Below are positions 34,542-42,969 of a stretch of DNA of 64,000 nt, in pieces. Made by a program: the position numbers and the translations under genes. Under the pieces are notes generated by a model that searched no databases, had not been told where the DNA came from, and saw only the letters and a list, made by a program, of their open reading frames with translations. Numbering within the stretch: the stretch's first letter is position 1; the number at the start of each line of letters is the position of its first letter. Source of the DNA: Verrucomicrobiota bacterium (lineage in GTDB: Bacteria > Verrucomicrobiota > Verrucomicrobiia > Opitutales > Intestinicryptomonadaceae); assembly GCA_023450935.1 (NCBI GenBank), contig JAEXGH010000005.1, positions 62,001-126,000 on the forward strand, given 5' to 3'.

Positions 34542-34823
34542 ATCTTATTTATTTTTATAGTGTTATAGTATACAAAATAAAGAAAAAAAAATAACATCAA
34601 CCACAGCGCGAAAAACGTTTGTCCGAATTGGCCGTGTTCAATTTTATTAGCTTAACCAATCTAACCTTCGGACGACTATAATCAAGGTTTTTTTTATTTT
34701 TTTTTACAACCTCAAACGATTGAGGAGATAAAAAACAGCAATTTATATTTTATATACAAAACAATGTTCCAAAAACTCACGTCTTCACTGTTTCGACGCG
34801 GGCTGGGCAGAAAGCGCAAAAGT

Positions 34824-37409
34824 TCACTTGCAAAATTTATCGATTGTCCGAACGAACGAATCGTCTTGAAAACTCGACTTCGTAAGGTAGGCGTTTGCCC
34901 CCGCCTCCGCCGCGCGCGCCTTGTCTTCGGGGCGGTCTTTGTATGAAACAATCACCACCGGCAGGGATTTGTCGAGCTTTCTGATTTTGGCGGTAAGCTC
35001 GAACCCCGACATGCGCGGCATATCGACGTCGGTAACAACCATATCGTAGCTTGAAAGGCGCACCATATTCCAACCGTCGATTCCGTCGACTGCAGTTGTT
35101 ATATTGTAGCCCGCATTTTGCAGAATTTTCTTTTCGACTTCGCGGACTGTTGCGGAATCGTCGACAACAAGAACGTTTTTCCGGCGCACTCTTCCCGAAT
35201 TTTGAGCCGAACCTTCCGACGCCTGACCGAGTTCCGAAACAAGGCGCGACGCATATATGAGAATGTCGTCCATATCCAGAATCAGCACCGGCAGCCCGTC
35301 GGCGTCAAGCGACGCCGCCGAAACGCAGGCGATTTTCCCCATCGACGCGTTCAGCGAGCGGACTACAAGTTCGGTTTCGTTGGGAAGTCCGTCAACAATG
35401 AAGCCCCAATACTTGCCCCTGCCCGCAACGACCACTACATAGAGGAAGTCGCCCATTTCGCGCGAAACTGAATCAAACCCGAGCACTTTTGCCGAATCGG
35501 CAAGCACCACGCGTTTTTTTTCCAGCATAAAGAACGCGCCGCCGTCGCCGCGCCGCACTTGCGATTGGGCTATCCTGACGGTTCTGTAGACGCCCGAAAG
35601 CGGGAACGCATACGGCTGCGAGTCAATCGACACCAGCAGCGATTTCAGCACGGAACGCGTTATGGGAAGTTTCAAAGTGAATTCGCAGCCCTTTCCGCGC
35701 TTGGACACCACCCCCACAGAGCCCCCTATTTCGCGCAACATAGTCTGCACAACGTCCAAACCAACGCCCCTGCCGCTTATTTCGGTAACGTTTTCCTTTG
35801 TGGTGAACGCGGGAAGGAAAAGGAATTCGAAAATCTCCTCCTCGTGCATTTGCTCGAGAATGTCGGAACGGACAAGGCGGCGGTCGAGAATTTTGCGCTT
35901 TACCGCCTCTACGTCTATGCCCGCGCCGTCGTCGGAAATGGAAAGAATGAACATGCCCGACGAGTGGGCGGCGCGCATTGTGATTTTTCCCGTTTCGGGT
36001 TTGCCCGCGGCGGCGCGGGCTTCGGGCGGTTCAATGCCGTGGTCGCAGGCGTTGCGCAGAATGTGCATTATTGGCGCGTCGAGCTTCTCGAGAATGTCGC
36101 GGTCGAGCGAGGCCGACGTGCCCGAAACTTCGAACGCAATTTTTTTTGAGAGCGATTTGGAATAGTCGCGCACCATTTTGGGAAAACGCTGCGCCAAATC
36201 GGAAAAAGGGCGCATGCGGCTCTGGAAAACCTCGTTGTAAAGGCGCGCCGAAAGCTGGACGTTCTTGCGCGCGTAGTCGGAAAACGCCTCCGCCAAATTG
36301 CGCAACGCCGCCGACTCCACGCGCAGCGCGGCCCCCACCGATTCGAGCCTGCGTATTACCGATTCGTCCACGGCCGAGGAGTTGACTATGTTTACCGCGT
36401 CCTCCAGCTTGTTTTGAATGTGTTCGCGCTCCTGTTTTACGGCAAGAATGGCGTCGCGGAACTGCTCAAACTTCCTGTTCTCGATAAGCCCCTCGGCTGC
36501 AAGCGACATAATCGAATTTATGTTTTCGACCGAAATTCTCACGTATGACGAATGTTCGTCGCCCGCGCCCGCGCGCACCGAAACCCCCGCCCTTGCCGAC
36601 TTGAACTTTGCGGGGCTTGCGCACTCCACCGCCTTCAAGCCCTCCAGAAGCTCGTCTCTGCGCGCCTTGTTTACCGCCGCAAACCCGCTCTTGCAAAGCT
36701 CAGAGAGGAAATCGACGCATTCGAAAAACACGTCGAGCGAATTTTCGCCGAGCGCGATTTTCTCGTTCAACGCCGCCGAAAAGCAGTTTTCCATTTGGTG
36801 CGTAAGCTCCACTATGGAGCCGAGGTTAACCGCCCGCGCCGCGCCCTTTACGCTGTGGCTTGCGCGCATTAACGCCTCCAGCTTCGGCTTGGAGGAAAAG
36901 TCGCCCTCCATCTCCACGAGGGTGTTCGACATCACTTCAACCTGCCCCGAAACGTCGAGGACAAACAGCTCCTTCATCGACGGGTCTATATCAACACACT
37001 CCACGCCGCTTTCGTCGGGCACAACCTCCGCCTGCGCCGCCGCGCGGGCCGGCTCGTGCGCCTCGAAACCCGCCGCCGCGCACGCGTTGATTTCCCTCAC
37101 GCACGAATCGACGTTGCGTTCGATATCGTCCGGCGACGACTGTTTTAGAAAATCGAGAATTTCGAAGCACTTTTGCGCGTTTTTATCGCCCTCCGAGAAC
37201 GCGTTTTTTGCGGCGAAAAACTCCGCGAGCTTCGCAAACAACGCCGCAAGCTCCACAAACCCCACAAGTTTCGCGCTCGATTTGAGCGAATTCGCCACAT
37301 TTTCGAGCATCTGACTGTCGGCGGAATCGCCGAACGCCGACTTGAGAATATCGACATTCGAACGCATTTCACCCAAAAACAAATCGAGAATGAACCTGTC
37401 GTTTTTCAT
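34824..37409 (-). CDS. wspE: CheA-type histidine kinase with C-terminal receiver, WspE-like
   Basis: This 861-residue hybrid chemosensory kinase phosphorylates itself from ATP and passes phosphate to receivers. Domains: an N-terminal HPt-like domain (about 5-110) in which the site is Asn40 in VANSLKSSAKL rather than His, so probably inactive; a functional HPt with His185 in ASHSVKGAA; a dimer/HATPase domain with NACDHGIEPP (453-462), DDGAGID (493-499) and SGRGVGLDVV (545-554); a CheW-like domain (about 583-725); and a receiver at about 744-861 with acidic pocket Asp750-751 and phospho-acceptor Asp794 in VVTDVDMPRM. The order matches WspE and other CheA-REC hybrids. The start overlaps the wspD stop (ATGA). 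No WspR-type GGDEF output or CheB/CheR is present here. Confidence 0.9.
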   Translation of the reverse strand: MKNDRFILDLFLGEMRSNVDILKSAFGDSADSQMLENVANSLKSSAKLVGFVELAALFAKLAEFFAAKNAFSEGDKNAQKCFEILDFLKQSSPDDIERNVDSCVREINACAAAGFEAHEPARAAAQAEVVPDESGVECVDIDPSMKELFVLDVSGQVEVMSNTLVEMEGDFSSKPKLEALMRASHSVKGAARAVNLGSIVELTHQMENCFSAALNEKIALGENSLDVFFECVDFLSELCKSGFAAVNKARRDELLEGLKAVECASPAKFKSARAGVSVRAGAGDEHSSYVRISVENINSIMSLAAEGLIENRKFEQFRDAILAVKQEREHIQNKLEDAVNIVNSSAVDESVIRRLESVGAALRVESAALRNLAEAFSDYARKNVQLSARLYNEVFQSRMRPFSDLAQRFPKMVRDYSKSLSKKIAFEVSGTSASLDRDILEKLDAPIMHILRNACDHGIEPPEARAAAGKPETGKITMRAAHSSGMFILSISDDGAGIDVEAVKRKILDRRLVRSDILEQMHEEEIFEFLFLPAFTTKENVTEISGRGVGLDVVQTMLREIGGSVGVVSKRGKGCEFTLKLPITRSVLKSLLVSIDSQPYAFPLSGVYRTVRIAQSQVRRGDGGAFFMLEKKRVVLADSAKVLGFDSVSREMGDFLYVVVVAGRGKYWGFIVDGLPNETELVVRSLNASMGKIACVSAASLDADGLPVLILDMDDILIYASRLVSELGQASEGSAQNSGRVRRKNVLVVDDSATVREVEKKILQNAGYNITTAVDGIDGWNMVRLSSYDMVVTDVDMPRMSGFELTAKIRKLDKSLPVVIVSYKDRPEDKARAAEAGANAYLTKSSFQDDSFVRTIDKFCK

Positions 37410-38029
37410 ACCATACGCCTGATTACCGCGCTCGAAAGCAGCCCGACATCGAGTATTTTAACCTCCGAGCCGCCCCAAACAAACGTTCCGCCCGCAAACG
37501 GCACGGGCGCGCCCTCTTTTATATCGGTCTTTTCAACGCGGACAATGCCCGCAACGGAGTCGGCCTTGAACGCGAATTTTTCGCCGTCAATTTTGCACAA
37601 AACAGACAATTTCGATTCCCCCGCGCCGGTGCAATCAAGCCCGCACGCCCTGCAAATGTCCACAACCAGAACGAGGTCTCCTTCGATGTTCGAAATGCCC
37701 TCGACCGCGCCGCCTGTGCGGTGCGGAATGCGGTGGACTGTCTCGGCGCGCGTAATTTCGCCGACAAACTCGGGCGCCACGGCAAAACGCGTCCCGGCGC
37801 GCGAAAACACGAACATGGGCGCGCACTCCGCCGCCGTTTTAACGGGCGCGGGAGGCTCGGCGGCAAGCGGCTTGTTTTTCTGGAACGACTCAATCGCCTT
37901 CTCCGCGGCGCGCTCGTAGACAACGCAATTTCTGCAGTGGAGCACCCTTTTAAGCTCCGCGCACGACGCGTCGCCCCAAAGCCCCTCCGCGGCCCAGCAG
38001 TGATTGGCAACTTTTGCGTCTACGTCCAT
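37406..38029 (-). CDS. wspD: CheW-domain scaffold protein, WspD/WspB-like
   Basis: This 207-residue adaptor links the receptor to the CheA kinase. Its N-terminus has the unusual NHCWAAEGLWGDASCAELK...LHCRNCVVYE pattern (Cys-rich, HCRNC), known in WspB and WspD of the Wsp surface-sensing system. The CheW-type beta-barrel follows from about residue 70 (MFVFSRAGTRFAVAPEFVGEI, GISNIEGDLVLVVDICRACG). It starts 1 bp after the wspA stop and overlaps wspE, so all three are co-translated. Wsp systems usually have two such scaffolds (B and D); only one is here. Confidence 0.85.
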   Translation of the reverse strand: MDVDAKVANHCWAAEGLWGDASCAELKRVLHCRNCVVYERAAEKAIESFQKNKPLAAEPPAPVKTAAECAPMFVFSRAGTRFAVAPEFVGEITRAETVHRIPHRTGGAVEGISNIEGDLVLVVDICRACGLDCTGAGESKLSVLCKIDGEKFAFKADSVAGIVRVEKTDIKEGAPVPFAGGTFVWGGSEVKILDVGLLSSAVIRRMV

Positions 38030-38030
38030 T

Positions 38031-40247
38031 TTACTTTTCCGCGCCGAAGTCCGAGAAATCCGTTTTCAGTTTGTCGAGCTTCTCGCCCAAATTCGCCGCC
38101 GAAGTCTGCAAATCAAGGCGCAGTTCGTTGAGAGTTTCGACCGAATCCGAAAGCTCCGAAACCATATCGAACGCGCGTTCGGAATCGCCCGCATTCGACG
38201 CGCACTCCTCGGAAAGCGACTCCATCGACGGAACGACGGTCTTCATCTGCTCCACGGCGGCGTCCATATTAGAGAGCATTTTAGAGTATTTCAGCGAAAA
38301 TTCTCCTATGCTCTCGAGCATTCTTCCGGAATCCGACAAATCGCGCGAAATCGACGCCTGAATATCGCGGACAATGCTTTTCATCTCCGCCGAAGAGCTT
38401 GAAATATTCTCCGAAATCCTCCCGATTTCGCGCGCCACTACCGAAAACCCGCTCCCGAACTTGCCCGATTTCTCCGCCTCAATCGACGCATTGAGCGAAA
38501 GCAGGCTCGACTCGTCGGCGACTTTCGAAATCTCCGCGGAAATGCCAGTAATGCCGTTTATGCGGTCGTTAAGCCCCGCGTTTCTACGTATCGACGCGTT
38601 TGCGCTGCGCGAGAACGATTCGGTCAGCCCGTCAACCTGCGAAATGTCTTTGCGCGCGCTCTCGCCGTATTCGAGAGAGGCTACAAGCTGCTTCTGGATT
38701 TTGTCTACGTCGGCCGAAAGCGTCCTGTTTTTTTCCGCAACAGACTTCAGCGCGTTGACAATTTTTGCCGTCTGCATTCCGATTGAATTGGACTGGAAAG
38801 AATAGTCGTCGAGCGACGACGCCAGAAGCTTGGCGGCCGCGGAAAATTCGCCGCGCGCGACTCCGACGGCCGAAAACGCGGAATCCATTTTGCGCACCGC
38901 GCGCGAAAGCGAACGCGAGAGCCTGCCTACTTCGTCGCCGCCCGTTTTCCCGAGCTGGGAATCGTCGAAAACGCCCGCCGAGATTTTGTCGGCGCAGGCA
39001 ACGCATTTAACAAGGCGCGCCGACATTCGCGAGAACATCGCAAAGCCCAAAAACAGAGTGGCGACTGCCGCGACTGCCGCCGTAAAATAACCCCAAGTCG
39101 CCGAAGAATACGCCGCCGCCAACGCCGACTGCGGACAGACATGCACCACAATCCAACGCCCCGCGCGCACGGCGGAAAAATACACATAATACGAACGCCC
39201 ACGCGAACCGGTAAACACCGCCAGCTTCTTCTCCGACAAATCAGTAGAAACCGTATTTTTTGCGACCGCCAACACCGACTGCAGCAAGTCTTTGTAGAAG
39301 CCGTCATATTTCGAAAAATCCATTTTCGCCGCGGCGGAATCGTCGCGGACAAGCAGCCCGCCCTCCTCTTTGAAAAAGCTCTGCACGAGGTTTCCAGCGT
39401 TGTCGATGTAGAAGTCAGAAACGGGAATTGTCTTGAGCGTCTCGAATTTGCTCGAGGCTATAACCCTGTCCTGCGGGCTTATCAGGAAGAATTCGTCCTC
39501 CGACGAAAAACGCATCGACGCCAAAATAGACTGTATTCTCGACATATCGCAGATGAACGAGACCTGCCCCGAATATCTTCCGTCTGAAACAATGGCGGCG
39601 GCATACTCAACGGACATCGTCTTTCCGCCCGCAATATACGGCTCGCACACGATATACAAATCCTTCTCGCCCGAATCGACGCGCTTTTTCAACGCCGACG
39701 AATACACCGCCAAATCGCCGTCGGTTATCGGCGAAAGCGCAAGTTCTCCGTCAACCCTGCACCAATGCGCCCCGAAACGCCCTCCGTTGGAAGCCGCAAT
39801 CCATTCGTCGATGGACACGTTCGTTCTGTTCGACGAAAACTCGTATGTGTCGAGCGCGCCGTCGGCGTAAACGTCCTTGCCGTCGCGTATATTTTTCAGC
39901 CCCAGGTCGGAACGGAAATCGTTGAAATCGGCGTTGACTGTATAGGAGACGCTCGCCCCCGAAAAAATCGGGAACGAATCGAGAGTGCGGCGAATCATAT
40001 TGACGCTTGCCGACCTATTCCCGAAAAATATTTCGGCGGCGGCGGCGGAACTTTTTGCCACCGATATACCACGGATATTTTCTGCCGAAATCCTGTCGGC
40101 AACGGCCTCGGTATCGAGCATAAAACGCTGCCGAAACGATTCCGACAACGCCGAAAAACTTTTAGACGACGCGTAGAACACGGCAAAAAAAACCGACACC
40201 ACAAGCGGCAACGCGACATACAACAAAAATTTAAACCTTATTCCCAT
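38031..40247 (-). CDS. wspA: Methyl-accepting chemosensory receptor, WspA-like
   Basis: This 738-residue transmembrane receptor has a first span at about residues 7-27, a periplasmic sensor of about 350 residues with dCache-like features (long helix, then GRYSGQVSFICDMSRI and DEFFLISPQDRVIAS), a second span near 390 (FTAAVAAVATLFLGFAMF), a HAMP-like linker and a long cytoplasmic coiled coil. The signalling tip is GKFGSGFSVVAREIGRISE, the MCP pattern that contacts CheW and CheA. The ligand cannot be told; WspA of Pseudomonas senses surface or envelope stress. It is the first gene of the three-gene operon. An AT-rich repeat region without genes lies upstream (40248-40860). Confidence 0.88.
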   Translation of the reverse strand: MGIRFKFLLYVALPLVVSVFFAVFYASSKSFSALSESFRQRFMLDTEAVADRISAENIRGISVAKSSAAAAEIFFGNRSASVNMIRRTLDSFPIFSGASVSYTVNADFNDFRSDLGLKNIRDGKDVYADGALDTYEFSSNRTNVSIDEWIAASNGGRFGAHWCRVDGELALSPITDGDLAVYSSALKKRVDSGEKDLYIVCEPYIAGGKTMSVEYAAAIVSDGRYSGQVSFICDMSRIQSILASMRFSSEDEFFLISPQDRVIASSKFETLKTIPVSDFYIDNAGNLVQSFFKEEGGLLVRDDSAAAKMDFSKYDGFYKDLLQSVLAVAKNTVSTDLSEKKLAVFTGSRGRSYYVYFSAVRAGRWIVVHVCPQSALAAAYSSATWGYFTAAVAAVATLFLGFAMFSRMSARLVKCVACADKISAGVFDDSQLGKTGGDEVGRLSRSLSRAVRKMDSAFSAVGVARGEFSAAAKLLASSLDDYSFQSNSIGMQTAKIVNALKSVAEKNRTLSADVDKIQKQLVASLEYGESARKDISQVDGLTESFSRSANASIRRNAGLNDRINGITGISAEISKVADESSLLSLNASIEAEKSGKFGSGFSVVAREIGRISENISSSSAEMKSIVRDIQASISRDLSDSGRMLESIGEFSLKYSKMLSNMDAAVEQMKTVVPSMESLSEECASNAGDSERAFDMVSELSDSVETLNELRLDLQTSAANLGEKLDKLKTDFSDFGAEK

Positions 40248-40308
40248 AGGCAGCTCGCAATTTCAACATTGCTCACCCCCTCATTCAAGCTTTTTTTCTC
40301 AAAAAGCG

Positions 40309-40394
40309 CGAGGGCGCGTTTGCTTATGAAAATGAAAATTTTTTATTAAGTAAAAAAAGAAATAAAAAATTTTCATAAGCAAACGCTCTCGGGC
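40309..40394. repeat. Composite hairpin element, copy 2 (type B terminal inverted repeat)
   Basis: This has the same outer arm sequence as 23852-23957 (GAGGGCGCGTTTGCTT and AAGCAAACGCTCTC), but its inner arms are ATGAAAA...AAAATTTTTTATT and AATAAAAAATTTTCAT, fully complementary and unrelated to those of copy 1. About 9 bases outside the left end (CAAAAAGCGC against CAAAAGCGT) are also shared, so the element boundary is a little further out. Confidence 0.8.
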
Positions 40395-40395
40395 T

Positions 40396-40556
40396 TTTTA
40401 TAATTCCTAAAGTGGCGGCGGCGGGCAAAGCCCGTTCGCCTTTGATTATTGATTAAAGTAAAGCAACATTGGCTTCAGCCAATTTGCGCCACTTCACAAC
40501 ATATAAAAAACGCGGATTGAATGAAATTCAATTCCGCTTTGTCTTTTGGTTAAAGT
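40396..40556 (+). repeat. Interspersed hairpin repeat, family A, three copies
   Basis: Copy one (40396-40458, plus): TTTATAATTCCTAAAGTGGC, inner CGGGC-AAA-GCCCG, then CGCCTTTGATTATTGATTAAAG. Copy two (40459-40505) is inverted, with ATTGGC...GCCAAT and GCGCCACTTCACAACATATAAA. Copy three (40495-40556, plus) has ATTGAAT-GAA-ATTCAAT and ends GGTTAAAG. They link the type B element to the four-hairpin block. Confidence 0.75.
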
Positions 40557-40687
40557 TTCAATTTAGAATGATTAGCCATTGGCGAAGCCAATGCGGGATA
40601 CAAACAGAAAGGCGTAGCGGTTAGCTACGCCGTATTACACAATGAGCGTTCTACGAACTCTCAGGTCAAGGGGCTGCGCCCCTTGGA
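40557..40687. repeat. Four-hairpin block C, copy 2
   Basis: This is collinear with 24249-24379. Stems: CATTGGC/GCCAATG (40577-40593), GGCGTAGC/GCTACGCC with loop GGTTA (40611-40631), GAGCGTT with a one-base-broken return (40644-40662), and CAAGGGGC/GCCCCTTG (40667-40685). The spacer AAACAGAAA before stem two and TCAGGT before stem four are identical in both copies, so constant linkers join variable but paired stems. Confidence 0.8.
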
Positions 40688-40734
40688 ACGCGTTAAAACG
40701 CAGTTTTTTAACTTTCCTATAAAGTTGTGTCCTT

Positions 40735-40861
40735 AATAGCGCGTCAAAACGGGGTTCAGACAAGGCTTTGAAAAATTTTTGCGCAGGGAGCGTAGTTAGC
40801 CTACGTGACCAAGCGAAAATTTTTACAAAACGCAGTATCAACCCCGTTTTCACGCGCTATT
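40735..40861. repeat. MITE-like 127-bp imperfect palindrome
   Basis: The outer arms at 40735-40756 and 40840-40861 are 22-bp inverted repeats with a single mismatch (AATAGCGCGT..., ...ACGCGCTATT). A second, less exact arm pair (AAAAATTTTTGCGC with GCGAAAATTTTT) and a central hairpin CGTAG-TTAGC-CTACG lie inside. The right arm includes the first base of the pyrE stop codon, so the pyrE 3' end may have been reshaped by the element. No transposase is present, and no second copy was noticed in this window. Confidence 0.75.
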
Positions 40862-41421
40862 TATGAGCCGGGGTGCACCGCAGGCATCACAGCCAACTCA
40901 TCTGGGAGCTTGTCGGCCTCATACGTCGGGAACGAAAACTCCAACAAACTCACACACGGCACTTCGAACTTCGCCTTCCCCTCGCTTCTGTCAACCAATA
41001 CCGCCGCAGCCACGGGCTTCGCCCCCGTCGCCTTTATGATGTCGATACATTCCTGCACCCTGCCGCCGCGCGTAATTACGTCTTCGACTATCAGAACTTT
41101 TTCGCCCTGAGCCAACTTAAAATTGCGGCGCAAAACCAAATTGCCGTCCTGCTTTTCGGCGAAAATGAAACGTTTTTTCATCTGGCGCGCCACTTCCTGC
41201 CCGAGCACAAGCCCGCCCATTGCGGGGGCGAGAACGGTGTCGCATTCAATGATGCCGAGCTTTTTGACCAGCATTTCCACAAGCTCGCCAACCCTGTCCA
41301 TATGCTCGCAAACGCGCGCGCACTGAAAGAAGTATCCGCTGTGCAGACCGCTTCTGAGGATAAAGTGCCCTTCCATGAGAGCACCCGTGTCTTTGAATAT
41401 TTGGAGAATTTTGTCGTTCAT
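40861..41421 (-). CDS. pyrE: Orotate phosphoribosyltransferase (PyrE)
   Basis: PyrE joins orotate to PRPP to make orotidine-5'-phosphate in pyrimidine synthesis. The 186-residue protein has the PRPP loop VLIVEDVITRGGRVQECIDII, the N-terminal orotate loop ILRSGLHSGYFFQ, and APAMGGLVLGQEVARQMKKRFIF split as in the family. The start MNDKILQIF overlaps the NUDIX stop (ATGA). The last residues and stop codon meet the 127-bp palindrome, and the C-terminal tail PAVHPGS may derive partly from this junction. Identification is secure. Confidence 0.95.
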   Translation of the reverse strand: MNDKILQIFKDTGALMEGHFILRSGLHSGYFFQCARVCEHMDRVGELVEMLVKKLGIIECDTVLAPAMGGLVLGQEVARQMKKRFIFAEKQDGNLVLRRNFKLAQGEKVLIVEDVITRGGRVQECIDIIKATGAKPVAAAVLVDRSEGKAKFEVPCVSLLEFSFPTYEADKLPDELAVMPAVHPGS

Positions 41422-41927
41422 AACGTTGGTGGAATTGTTTGTTCTGTTTTAAAATTTACCCCGCCGCCGCAGTCGGCGCGCAGAACGGCAAAACCGGAGT
41501 CGCGATAACGCTTCCAGATGTCCCAAAGGAGAATTCTGTCGGTGTCGGGGATTCTGACTTTTCCGCCGAAAATGTCGGCTTCGTCGAAAAATTTGAACGC
41601 GCCCTCGCTGATTTTTTCGGGGAGGGCAAATATGCGCTTTTTACAGTCGAAAAGAAACATCAGCCAGTGGCAGCCGCCCTCGTAGGCCTTTTCGGAAACC
41701 ATCGAAAATAGATGCAGGTCGGACTCCGAAATTTCCAAACCGATTTCCTCGCGCATTTCGCGGATTGCGCATTCAAAGGGCGATTCGCCGAGAGCCATTT
41801 CGAGCTTTCCGCCGATGGGACTGAAGAGGTTTTTGTTCGGCTCTTTCAGGCGTTCGATAAGCAGCAGACGCCCGCTTTCGTCCCTGACGAAAACGAGCAC
41901 GCTTATTTTGAACGGCAACTGCGGCAT
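41418..41927 (-). CDS. NUDIX hydrolase
   Basis: This 169-residue protein has a complete Nudix box, GGKLEMALGESPFECAIREM followed by REEIGLE (the pattern GX5EX7REUXEEXGU). It should hydrolyse a nucleoside diphosphate linked to another moiety, such as an oxidised nucleotide or a metabolite of nucleotide or folate synthesis. The true substrate is not evident. The gene lies between purU and pyrE: 22 bp after purU and overlapping the pyrE start by ATGA. The context with two nucleotide-synthesis genes suggests nucleotide pool cleaning, but this is inference. Confidence 0.9.
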   Translation of the reverse strand: MPQLPFKISVLVFVRDESGRLLLIERLKEPNKNLFSPIGGKLEMALGESPFECAIREMREEIGLEISESDLHLFSMVSEKAYEGGCHWLMFLFDCKKRIFALPEKISEGAFKFFDEADIFGGKVRIPDTDRILLWDIWKRYRDSGFAVLRADCGGGVNFKTEQTIPPTL

Positions 41928-41949
41928 ATCGGGAGGGGAATACGGGAGG

Positions 41950-42807
41950 TTAGTCGAAAATTACGGTCTTGTTTTTGTATGTAAGAATCCTGCCCTCTAC
42001 GTGCAGGCGAACCGCCGTTGCCAGAGCCTCTCGCTCAAGCTCCCTTCCCTTGCGCATAAGGTCTTCGACATTGTTTCTGTGGCTTACGGTGGTGACCATC
42101 TGGGCGATAATCGGGCCTTCGTCAAGGTCTTTGGTCGCGTAGTGGGCTGTTGCGCCGATGAGCTTCACGCCGCGTTCGTAGGCTTTATGGTAGGGTTTCG
42201 CGCCCGCAAAAGCCGGCAGGAAGCTGTGGTGAATGTTGATTACGGGCGCGGGGCAGTTGTCGAGAAAATCCGCGCTCAAAATCTGCATGTAGCGCGCCAT
42301 AACCACGAGTTCCGCGCCGCTTTGGGTTATTATTTCAAGCTGGCGTTTTTCGGCCTCGGGCTTGGAGTCTTTGTCCACGGGAATGCAGTAGTATTTCAGG
42401 CCGAACATTTCCGAGAGCTGCCGCAGGTCTTCGTGGTTGGAAATAACGCAGGCAATCTCGCAGTTGATTTCGCCCGACCGGCAGCGCAGAATCATATCGC
42501 TGAAGCAGTGCTCGAACTTCGAGACCATAAGCACGATTTTCGGTTTTTGCGAAGATCTATACATTGAAACCTCCATCTCCAAATCGGAGTGGGCAAACTC
42601 CTCGAAAAGCCGCATTTCCTCGGCGACGTCGCCCACGGGAATCCACTCTACGCGCTGGAAGAAAATGCCCTCCTGCCTGTCCCTGTGCTGGTCGGCGTGC
42701 AAAATATTTCCGCCACGCGCGTAAATCCAGCCCGAAACACGGGCGACGATTCCGGCGCGGTCGTGCCCGTGAAGCAGCGCCACAATTCTCTCTTCCTTAC
42801 TATCCAT
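41950..42807 (-). CDS. purU: Formyltetrahydrofolate deformylase (PurU)
   Basis: PurU hydrolyses 10-formyl-THF to THF and formate, balancing one-carbon pools. The 285-residue protein has an N-terminal ACT domain (IVALLHGHDRAGIVARVSGWI) and a C-terminal formyltransferase domain with VMARYMQILSADFLD, the catalytic triad region INIHHSFLPAFAGAKPYHKA, and GATAHYATKDLDEGPII (Asn, His and Asp). The start MDSKEERIV at 42807 matches the family length (280 in E. coli). It leads the operon with NUDIX and pyrE; panC is divergent. Identification is secure. Confidence 0.95.
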   Translation of the reverse strand: MDSKEERIVALLHGHDRAGIVARVSGWIYARGGNILHADQHRDRQEGIFFQRVEWIPVGDVAEEMRLFEEFAHSDLEMEVSMYRSSQKPKIVLMVSKFEHCFSDMILRCRSGEINCEIACVISNHEDLRQLSEMFGLKYYCIPVDKDSKPEAEKRQLEIITQSGAELVVMARYMQILSADFLDNCPAPVINIHHSFLPAFAGAKPYHKAYERGVKLIGATAHYATKDLDEGPIIAQMVTTVSHRNNVEDLMRKGRELEREALATAVRLHVEGRILTYKNKTVIFD

Positions 42808-42969
42808 AGGGACGCATACTCTTCCCAAAGACCGAATTTCGCAAGCCAAAAATCTCGATTTTATCCATTTTCCCGATTTCCCGCCCGCGGCGGCGCACTA
42901 CATAAAAAAGTTGCTTTTTTGCAAAATTGGTGGGAATATATGCGGGAATAAAGAGTAGGATTATCCGAA

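Noticed and set aside
34764..34946. A 60-codon plus-strand frame starting MFQKLTSSLFRR.
   Set aside because: Its second half is antisense to the C-terminus of the CheA-like kinase and no ribosome site or family is seen.
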